DNA of 6,494 nucleotides, taken from Parvularculaceae bacterium UBA4496 (GTDB lineage Bacteria; Pseudomonadota; Alphaproteobacteria; Caulobacterales; Parvularculaceae). Shown here piece after piece: positions 1 to 5,498 of this stretch; within the stretch, counting starts at the first letter, position 1; the number at the start of each line of letters is the position of its first letter. The translations under genes and the position numbers were made by a program. The stretch lies in assembly GCA_002388885.1 (NCBI GenBank), contig DGNI01000007.1, positions 1 to 6,494 on the forward strand. Direction: 5' to 3'. The notes under the pieces are model-generated. The model had not been told where the DNA came from, did no database searches, and saw only the letters and a list, made by a program, of their open reading frames with translations.

Positions 1-2364
1 CGCGAGCGGCGAGACGCGCGCCAAGGGCGACGTCACCACCCGTCCCTTGGCGCGCGTCAGCATCGCCTGCAGGCGCCCCACATCCATAAAGCCGCCCGCC
101 GCATCATCCCACGCCGCGCGCAGCAGCAGATGATCGGGCTCGTGTTCGCGCAACACGTCGTAGATGAGATCGGCTGAGAACGAGACCTGGCGCCCGGTCT
201 TTTCCTGTCCGGGATATTTCTTTTCGATCAGTCCGGCGATGGTGGCGCAGTTGCGGAAGGTGCGTTTCATGACGATGGCGTCGGCGGTCCATTCCTCCAG
301 GTCGTCGCCAAGCATGTCTTCGTCGAACAGCGCCGCCATGTCGACATCCGACATGTCCTTGCGCGACCAGACCGACAGCGCGTATTCGGTTGGCACGAAA
401 CCAATGGGCTGTTTGCCGAGCCGTTCCAGCCGCCGCGTCACCAGCATGCCGAGCGTCTGGTGCGCCAGCCAGCCTTCGAATGGATAGCAGACAAGGAAAT
501 ACCGGTTCTTGTAAGGGAAAGTTTCGACGAGCAGTTCATCGGGCTTCGGGATCAGCGCCACTTCGCGCTGTTTTTCCAGCCAGTCGCGGACCTGTTCCGG
601 ATAGGCTTTCCAGCTTTGCGTATCGTAAAGCATGTGCCGGACGCGATCCGCGAGATAGGTCGACCACGGGAACTTGTTGCCGCCCCAGCTGGGCAGGCGC
701 GGCGATTCATGCACGGTGCGCGTCACCACCGCATCATTTCCCTGAATGCTTTCTAGCCGCAGAACTTCCCCGGCGAAATAGAACGCATCCCCGATATTGA
801 TGGTTTCGAAAAAATACTCCTCAATGGAGCCAAGTTTACGGCCCGGACGGTTCGGCCCGCGCGCTGAGGCCAAGCGGATGTTGATTTCCGCGGCCGCCGT
901 GATCGTGCCCACATTCATCTTGTATTGCTGCACGGCGCGCTTGTCGCGCACGCGGTATTTGCCTTCCGCCGTTTTGACGATGCGGCGATAGCGTTCGTAG
1001 CGTTTGAGCGCATAGCCGCCCGTCGCGACAAATTCGACGGCGTCGTTGAAATCCTTGCGCGGCAGATCGGCGTAAGGCGACGCGGAACGGATTTCATTGA
1101 ACAGATCGTCCGGCGCGAAAGGCTCGGCGCAGGCCATGCCGAGAATGTGCTGCGCCAGAACGTCGAGCGTTCCCTTTCGCGGCGGCTCGCCGTCAAGGAC
1201 GCCCTCCTCTATCGCCTGCTTCGCGGCGATGCATTCAAGCACTTCCATGCGGTTCGCTGGCGCCAGCAGCGCGCGCGAGGGTTCGTTCATGCGGTGATTG
1301 GCGCGACCGATGCGCTGCGTCAGGCGCGAGGCGCCCTTGGGCGCGCCCATCTGGATCACCAGATCCACATCGCCCCAGTCGATGCCGAGATCGAGCGTGG
1401 AAGTGCAGACAACCGCGCGCAGATCGCCGCGCGTCATGGCCGCTTCGACTTTTCGGCGGCGGTCAACCTCCAGCGAACCGTGATGCAGCGCGATGGGAAG
1501 GTTGTCGTCGTTCAGCTTCCACAGCGACGCGAACGTAATCTCCGCCTGGCTGCGCGTGTTGACGAACACCAGCGTCAATTTTGACTGCCTGATCTTTTCG
1601 TAGACTTGGCCGAACGCATGGCGGCCAGTATGCCCCGACCATGGAATGCGTTCTTCTGAAAACATCACATCGATCTGCGGCGTCGCGCCGGAACGCCCTC
1701 GGATCAGCTTCGCAGATTTCACACCTTCGACATTCTGCGGCGTCAAATAGTCGATCAACGGTTTGGCGTCCGGCACCGTGGCGGATAACCCCGAAAAGCG
1801 CACATCCGGCGCGAGCGCGCGTAACCGCGCCAAGGCGAGCGACAACAAATGTCCGCGTTTGTTTGGAATAAGTGCGTGCAGTTCGTCGAGGATGACGCGT
1901 TTCAGTCCCTTGAAATATGCACGCGCATCCGGCGACGCGATCAGGATCGAAAGGCTCTCCGGCGTCGTCATCAGTATGTCCGGCGGCTGGTATTTCTGTC
2001 TTTGACGACGTGCTTGCGGCGTGTCGCCGGTGCGGGTTTCGATGGCGATGTCGAGCCCCATTTCGCGCACCGGCGTTTCCACATTGCGGGCAACGTCCAC
2101 CGCCAGCGCTTTCAGGGGCGAGATATAAAGCGTGTGCAGGCGATTTGTTGGCGGCGCGCCTCGCTCGCTCAGTTCAACAAGGCTCGGAAGAAAACCCGCG
2201 AGCGTCTTGCCGCCGCCGGTCGGCGCAATCAGCAGGAACGACAGCCCCTCGCGATCAGCCTTCAAACATTCGAGCTGATGCGGGCGCACAGCCCAACCGC
2301 GCGATGCGAACCAGTTGATAAAGGCGCTCGGTATTTGCGTTTTCGATTTTAGGCTTGCCGTCAT
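1..2364 (-). CDS. Lhr-Core family ligase-associated DEXH-box DNA helicase, C-terminus cut by the window edge
   Basis: An uninterrupted frame of 788 codons runs off the left edge. In order I read motif I APTGGGKT (residues 47-54), motif II DELH (160-163), motif III SAT (194-196), motif IV-like LVFVNTR (265-271), motif V around TSTLDLGIDWGDVD (321-334) and motif VI QRIGRANHR (350-358). A winged-helix region follows, then a DEAD/H-associated C-terminal domain at about 590-780 with CYPFEGWLAHQTLG (626-639) and GFVPTEYALSVWS (655-667). This order matches Lhr-Core, an ATP-dependent 3'-5' translocase linked to DNA repair and often encoded beside a DNA ligase, an MBL-fold exonuclease and the PdeM endonuclease. 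The family is usually a little over 800 residues, so only a short tail is missing. The start is uncertain: ATG at 2364 or in-frame ATG at 2376, neither with a good Shine-Dalgarno sequence, and a stop lies at 2395-2397. No partner gene lies upstream; the downstream side is outside the window. Confidence 0.93.
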   Translation of the reverse strand, partial: MTASLKSKTQIPSAFINWFASRGWAVRPHQLECLKADREGLSFLLIAPTGGGKTLAGFLPSLVELSERGAPPTNRLHTLYISPLKALAVDVARNVETPVREMGLDIAIETRTGDTPQARRQRQKYQPPDILMTTPESLSILIASPDARAYFKGLKRVILDELHALIPNKRGHLLSLALARLRALAPDVRFSGLSATVPDAKPLIDYLTPQNVEGVKSAKLIRGRSGATPQIDVMFSEERIPWSGHTGRHAFGQVYEKIRQSKLTLVFVNTRSQAEITFASLWKLNDDNLPIALHHGSLEVDRRRKVEAAMTRGDLRAVVCTSTLDLGIDWGDVDLVIQMGAPKGASRLTQRIGRANHRMNEPSRALLAPANRMEVLECIAAKQAIEEGVLDGEPPRKGTLDVLAQHILGMACAEPFAPDDLFNEIRSASPYADLPRKDFNDAVEFVATGGYALKRYERYRRIVKTAEGKYRVRDKRAVQQYKMNVGTITAAAEINIRLASARGPNRPGRKLGSIEEYFFETINIGDAFYFAGEVLRLESIQGNDAVVTRTVHESPRLPSWGGNKFPWSTYLADRVRHMLYDTQSWKAYPEQVRDWLEKQREVALIPKPDELLVETFPYKNRYFLVCYPFEGWLAHQTLGMLVTRRLERLGKQPIGFVPTEYALSVWSRKDMSDVDMAALFDEDMLGDDLEEWTADAIVMKRTFRNCATIAGLIEKKYPGQEKTGRQVSFSADLIYDVLREHEPDHLLLRAAWDDAAGGFMDVGRLQAMLTRAKGRVVTSPLARVSPLA

Positions 2365-2430
2365 AAAGCCGACCATAAACCGGCCAGCAAGAAACTACAC
2401 GTCGCTTGCGAATGGTGAAAATGGCCAGTC

Positions 2431-3099
2431 TTACTTCCCGCGGCAATCCCCCGCGGCGAGCGCCGCCATTTCCGCGGCGTAGCGCTCGTCAACGGGCAGG
2501 AATTTCTGCTGGTCTTCATCCCAGGCTTCGACGCCGCCGGTCTTGATGTCGTAGACCCAGCCATGGAGTTGCACGTCGCCCTTTTTGATGCGCGCGGCGA
2601 CGCTCGGATGGGTTTTCAGATGTTCAAGCTGCAGCCTGACGTTCTCTTCAAGCAGCAGCGCCATGCGTTCATCTTCGCTCAGTCCCTCGCTGTTCTGGTC
2701 GACGTAATCGAGGGCGCCTTGCGCATGGGCGAGCCATTCGCGCACATGCGGCAACGTCTTCAACAATTCGGGCTTGAGCGCGCCTTCCATGGCGCCGCAG
2801 CCGGTATGCCCGCAGATGACGATATGCGGCACGTTCAGCGCCGCCGCGGCGAATTCGATTGATGCGGTAATGCCGCCGGCGTTCACCACATGGGGCGGCA
2901 CGATATTTCCCGCGTTACGCACGATGAAAAGCTCGCCCGGCTCCGTCTGGGTGATCATCGCTGTTTCGATGCGTGAATCCGAACAGGTGATGAACAGCGC
3001 TTCCGGCGACTGGCCGTGGCTTAGTTTTTCGAACAGCGCACGTTTTTCCGGAAAGACCTCGTTCTGGAAACGAACAACGCCAGCGGCGAAACGGGGCAT
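2431..3099 (-). CDS. Beta-class carbonic anhydrase (CynT-like)
   Basis: This 222-residue protein has the length of bacterial beta-carbonic anhydrases, cytoplasmic zinc enzymes that interconvert CO2 and bicarbonate. The zinc site is complete: CSDSR at residues 39-43 gives ligand Cys39 and the Asp41-Arg43 pair, and ICGHTGCGAM at 95-104 gives His98 and Cys101. The VRNAGNIVP segment (60-68) is also typical. Phe36 sits where allosteric type II enzymes carry the tryptophan of the non-catalytic bicarbonate site, so it resembles CynT-like type I enzymes; this is inferred from motif comparison. No signal peptide is visible. There is no cyanase gene nearby, so general bicarbonate supply or pH balance is likelier than cyanate breakdown. 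The ATG at 3099 is supported by AAGGAG seven bases upstream. The helicase start lies 54-66 bases downstream with no terminator that I can see, so the two may share a transcript. Confidence 0.96.
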   Translation of the reverse strand: MPRFAAGVVRFQNEVFPEKRALFEKLSHGQSPEALFITCSDSRIETAMITQTEPGELFIVRNAGNIVPPHVVNAGGITASIEFAAAALNVPHIVICGHTGCGAMEGALKPELLKTLPHVREWLAHAQGALDYVDQNSEGLSEDERMALLLEENVRLQLEHLKTHPSVAARIKKGDVQLHGWVYDIKTGGVEAWDEDQQKFLPVDERYAAEMAALAAGDCRGK

Positions 3100-3106
3100 C
3101 GGAAAA

Positions 3107-3112
3107 CTCCTT
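3107..3112 (-). promoter_or_regulatory. Shine-Dalgarno sequence of the carbonic anhydrase gene
   Basis: On the minus strand AAGGAG lies seven bases before the ATG at 3099, which fixes that start. It sits only two bases beyond the end of an extended inverted repeat (3115-3156), so its accessibility could depend on how that RNA folds. Confidence 0.85.
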
Positions 3113-3120
3113 CAGAACTG

Positions 3121-3151
3121 AAAAGGGCCAGCGCAAGGTTTACGCCGGCCC
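3121..3151 (-). terminator. Probable rho-independent terminator after the PuuD-like gene, abutting the carbonic anhydrase leader
   Basis: Read on the minus strand, GGGCCGGCG (3151-3143) pairs with CGCTGGCCC (3133-3125) over nine base pairs including one G-T wobble. The loop is nine bases and TTTT follows at 3124-3121. An outer arm, GAACT (3156-3152) with AGTTC (3119-3115), could extend the stem by five pairs across a bulge containing the T run. The hairpin starts 27 bases past the stop codon of the membrane protein gene, as expected for its terminator. The short T run suggests incomplete termination. It could instead stabilise or insulate RNA between two cotranscribed genes. Confidence 0.6.
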
Positions 3152-3178
3152 AGTTCAAAATCAAGTTGCGGCAAGGCG

Positions 3179-3790
3179 TTAAATATTCTGCGCGCTCACC
3201 ATGGCGAAGAGCATGGGGATCGACAACAGTGTGTTGGTTCTTGAAAACAGCATCGCCTTGCGGCCAGCTGCGGCTTTCGCATCCGCTGCAAGGTCCGGAT
3301 ACTTGTTGTCGATGTTCAGCGCCTTTTGCTGGTTCGGCCAGATGATGAACCATACGTTGAACCACATCACGATGCCGAACCACATGCCGACGCCGATCAG
3401 GACATTGCGGCGAACGGCGAAGCCTTCGGAAAGACCAATAGTCAAGGCGCCGACGAAGTAGTTGTTGAGAAGCGCCAGCAATAGCCCCGTGACGATGGTC
3501 GCCATGGCGCCCCAGCGGAACCAGAACAGCGCCTTGGGGGCGATATGCTTGCCGATCGCAGGTTTTTGATCATCCGGGATCGACGGCATCAGCGGGATCT
3601 GGACGAAGTTGAAATACCAAAGAAGGCCAATCCACATCACGCCGGAAAGGACATGCAGCCAGCGCATGAAAAACTGCCAGTACGGCATTCCAAACGTGCC
3701 GCCCATCATCATGTAAATAATTACAAGGATCAGCGCGACGACAAAGCCCGCGATCACCGTGTTGCGTAAATTCGATAGTAAGGCCGCCAT
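3179..3790 (-). CDS. Short PuuD-like (DUF989) integral membrane protein without a cytochrome c domain
   Basis: This 203-residue protein has about five membrane segments: roughly residues 12-29, 38-60, 88-110, 128-150 and 183-200. It resembles the N-terminal membrane domain of PuuD, the cytochrome c-linked urate oxidase. Recognisable stretches are WLHVLSGVMWIGLLWYFNF (44-62), KHIAPKALFWFRW (81-93), IIWPNQQKAL (149-158) and SRTNTLLSIPMLF (183-195). True PuuD continues into a C-terminal c-type cytochrome; here the protein ends after the last membrane segment with no CXXCH. His46 and His82 could bind heme or a metal, but this is inference. Such short homologues are often annotated simply as urate hydroxylase PuuD, and no purine-degradation gene accompanies this one, so urate oxidation should not be assumed. 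The ATG at 3790 has AGGAG nine bases upstream. A likely promoter lies before it and a hairpin after it, so it may be monocistronic. Confidence 0.85.
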   Translation of the reverse strand: MAALLSNLRNTVIAGFVVALILVIIYMMMGGTFGMPYWQFFMRWLHVLSGVMWIGLLWYFNFVQIPLMPSIPDDQKPAIGKHIAPKALFWFRWGAMATIVTGLLLALLNNYFVGALTIGLSEGFAVRRNVLIGVGMWFGIVMWFNVWFIIWPNQQKALNIDNKYPDLAADAKAAAGRKAMLFSRTNTLLSIPMLFAMVSAQNI

Positions 3791-3799
3791 TGGTCCCGT

Positions 3800-3804
3800 C
3801 TCCT
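3800..3804 (-). promoter_or_regulatory. Shine-Dalgarno sequence of the PuuD-like gene
   Basis: AGGAG on the minus strand, nine bases before the ATG at 3790, supports that start codon. Confidence 0.75.
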
Positions 3805-3847
3805 ATTCCTGTTTTGCTGCCCGGCAAACGCAACGCCCGCAATCTAC

Positions 3848-3868
3848 CTTGAGCTATACCAGCCCAAG
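3848..3868. repeat. Inverted repeat overlapping the -10 element, possible operator
   Basis: CTTGAGCT (3848-3855) and AGCCCAAG (3861-3868) form eight-base arms with one mismatch around a five-base spacer. The repeat covers the -10 element and part of the spacer of the candidate promoter, a position where a repressor would block transcription. No regulator gene is present in the window, so the binding protein is unknown. Confidence 0.4.
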
Positions 3869-3882
3869 GCTCATGATTCCAA
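3853..3882 (-). promoter_or_regulatory. Candidate sigma70-type promoter for the PuuD-like gene
   Basis: On the minus strand TTGGAA (3882-3877, four of six matches to the -35 consensus) is followed after 18 bases by TATAGC (3858-3853, four of six matches to the -10 consensus). Transcription would start near 3846 and leave a leader of about 55 bases with the AGGAG site near its end. This is a pattern match by eye. Confidence 0.45.
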
Positions 3883-3950
3883 TTATTTAGCACGCGAATC
3901 GGGGCGCTGTGACCAAAATCCTCGTGCTGTCAGATAGTTGTCACGTTCGA

Positions 3951-3984
3951 CGAATCAGCGTGCCGGCCTAGCAGTTGTGATTCG
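3951..3984. repeat. Spaced inverted repeat in the intergenic region
   Basis: CGAATCA (3951-3957) is exactly complementary in reverse to TGATTCG (3978-3984), with 20 bases between. The left arm overlaps the palindrome TTCGACGAA (3946-3954). It lies about 95 bases before the MBOAT start. It might be a regulator site, but arms this short can arise by chance. Confidence 0.3.
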
Positions 3985-4076
3985 CTCCCCGTCAATTCGC
4001 AGCAAGGCGCCCGCTTCCCAGATAAAAGTAATCGTGATACTGACCAAACCTTCCTTTCCCGGGGGCGGGCCTTTTC

Positions 4077-5498
4077 ATGTTATTCAATTCACTGACCTTC
4101 CTGGTCTTCTTCGCGGTTGTGCTCGCGCTGCATTACGCGCCGTTTCCGTGGCGCGTGAAGAAATTCAACCTGCTGATCGCTAGCTACCTGTTCTATGCAG
4201 CGTGGAGTCCGCCTTTCGTCATCCTGCTCTGGATATCCACGGCTGTTGACTGGAAAGTCGCTCAATGGATTCACCGTTCTGACGGCAAAGCGCGTCGACG
4301 GATGTTTTTGATCATGTCGCTGGCGACCAACCTCGGCATCCTTGGTTATTTCAAATATGGCGGGTTCCTCTTGGAAAACTTCACCGCCGCAATGACCGCC
4401 ATCGGCGTAAATTATCAGGCGCCGGACTGGAACATCATCCTGCCGGTGGGCATTTCGTTTTATACGTTCCAGACCATGGCCTACTCGCTCGATGTTTATT
4501 TAAAACGCGCTGAGCCTGCAAAGTCGCTTCTGGACTTTTCGTTGTTTGTCACATTCTTCCCGCAACTCGTTGCAGGCCCGATTGTGCGCCCGTCACAGCT
4601 CGTGCCTCAATTCGCCGAGCCGAAAAGGGCGTCGTCCCAGCAGCTCTATTGGGGCCTTGGTTTAATCACGATCGGGATGTTTGAAAAAATCGTCCTCGCC
4701 GACAGCTTTCTGGCGCCGGCTGCCGATGGCGCTTTCGGCGCCGCAGGCGCCCTCGCGCCTCTCGACGCGTGGACCGGCGTACTTGCATTTTCCGGCCAGA
4801 TCTTTTTCGATTTCTCAGGCTATTCAACGATCGCCATCGGTACGGCCTTGTGCCTTGGGTTCTCGCTGCCCAATAACTTTCTTTACCCTTACGCAGCGAT
4901 CGGTTTTTCTGATTTCTGGCGGCGCTGGCACATATCGCTTTCCACTTGGCTGAGGGATTATCTTTACATTCCACTCGGCGGCAACAAGCGCGGCCGGATC
5001 CGCACATATATCAACCTCTCTATTACAATGCTGCTCGGCGGCTTGTGGCACGGCGCCAGCTGGACGTTTGTGATCTGGGGCGGCCTGCACGGCCTCTATC
5101 TGAGCGTAGAGCGTTACTTGCGCGAGACGATCCCGGAGCAAGCATGGTTCCGTTCACTATGGTTCAAGATCGCCATGGCGTTGCTCACCTATTTTCTGAT
5201 CAACATCACCTGGGTGTTTTTCAGGGCGCAAAGCTTCGATCAGGCGATGATGATGCTCGCATCCATGGCGGGTCTCGCGACCGAGCCGCAAAAGGTTCTC
5301 TATCTCAATGAGATTATTCCAGCGGCCATCGTCGTCTCAGGCATGGTGGCGACGCATTGGTATTTGCGCATGCGCACGATGGAAGACGTGATCGCCGCCA
5401 CGCCGAAATGGCTGATCGGCGTCATCTGGACGTTCATGCTTTTCATGCTGATGATTACACAGGGGTCGGACAGTGCCTTCATCTACTTCCAGTTCTAA
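4077..5498 (+). CDS. MBOAT family O-acyltransferase (AlgI-like)
   Basis: This 473-residue polytopic inner-membrane protein has the usual AlgI length and matches the family from end to end. It opens with MLFNSLTFLVFF, carries PVGISFYTFQTMAYSLDVY (123-141) and FPQLVAGPIVRP (161-172), then the hallmark FWRRWHISLSTWLRDYLY (280-297, His285) followed by IPLGGNKRG (298-306). LGGLWHGASWT (320-330) contains the presumed catalytic His325, and the end is the characteristic FIYFQF. The family passes acyl groups, usually acetyl, from a cytoplasmic donor through the membrane to a partner acting on exported polysaccharides. No alginate genes are visible, so the acceptor is unknown. Its last 26 bases overlap the next gene, indicating cotranscription and probable translational coupling. 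No AAGGAG-like site precedes the ATG; GGGGG at 4061-4065 may serve weakly. The start is chosen by family N-terminus. Confidence 0.95.
   Translation: MLFNSLTFLVFFAVVLALHYAPFPWRVKKFNLLIASYLFYAAWSPPFVILLWISTAVDWKVAQWIHRSDGKARRRMFLIMSLATNLGILGYFKYGGFLLENFTAAMTAIGVNYQAPDWNIILPVGISFYTFQTMAYSLDVYLKRAEPAKSLLDFSLFVTFFPQLVAGPIVRPSQLVPQFAEPKRASSQQLYWGLGLITIGMFEKIVLADSFLAPAADGAFGAAGALAPLDAWTGVLAFSGQIFFDFSGYSTIAIGTALCLGFSLPNNFLYPYAAIGFSDFWRRWHISLSTWLRDYLYIPLGGNKRGRIRTYINLSITMLLGGLWHGASWTFVIWGGLHGLYLSVERYLRETIPEQAWFRSLWFKIAMALLTYFLINITWVFFRAQSFDQAMMMLASMAGLATEPQKVLYLNEIIPAAIVVSGMVATHWYLRMRTMEDVIAATPKWLIGVIWTFMLFMLMITQGSDSAFIYFQF
5461..5465 (+). promoter_or_regulatory. Shine-Dalgarno-like site that decides the GTG start of the SGNH-like gene
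   Basis: AGGGG lies seven bases before GTG at 5473, inside the end of the MBOAT gene. The downstream frame has no other good start: it opens after a stop at 5452-5454, and the first in-frame ATG (5605) falls within the predicted membrane segment. Confidence 0.6.

Larger units (their letters stand above)
3805..4076. other. Divergent intergenic region between the PuuD-like gene and the MBOAT gene
   Basis: These 272 bases separate the two divergent transcription units. The left part holds the candidate leftward promoter and its palindrome. The middle holds a 9-base palindrome TTCGACGAA (3946-3954) and distant seven-base arms at 3951-3957 and 3978-3984. For rightward transcription I find only weak candidates, such as GATACT (4035-4040) without a good -35, so the MBOAT promoter is not identified. 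Just before the MBOAT start there is a G-rich run (4061-4069). I see no convincing small gene or structured RNA. Confidence 0.5.

Noticed and set aside
925..1584. Plus-strand open frame of 219 codons
   Set aside because: It lies antisense within the helicase gene, whose motifs are continuous there. Its translation shows no recognisable motif and looks like a GC-rich shadow.
2439..2492. GC-rich inverted repeats (two CCGCGG copies, and GAGCGC with GCGCTC) near the 3' end of the carbonic anhydrase gene
   Set aside because: They lie inside coding sequence rich in Ala, Gly and Arg codons and have no following T run, so a terminator is not supported.
3570..3893. Minus-strand frame of 107 codons extending over the PuuD-like start
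   Set aside because: It runs through the candidate promoter and leader and then overlaps the PuuD-like gene in another frame. The overlapping gene has clear family motifs.
4058..4075. Small stem CCCG-GGGG-CGGG followed by CCTTTT before the MBOAT start
   Set aside because: A four-pair stem is too short for a terminator, and no rightward gene precedes it that would need one.
3938..4183. Plus-strand frame starting at TTG in the intergenic region
   Set aside because: It overlaps the first 107 bases of the MBOAT gene in another frame, has a rare start codon and no ribosome binding site, and shows no family signal.
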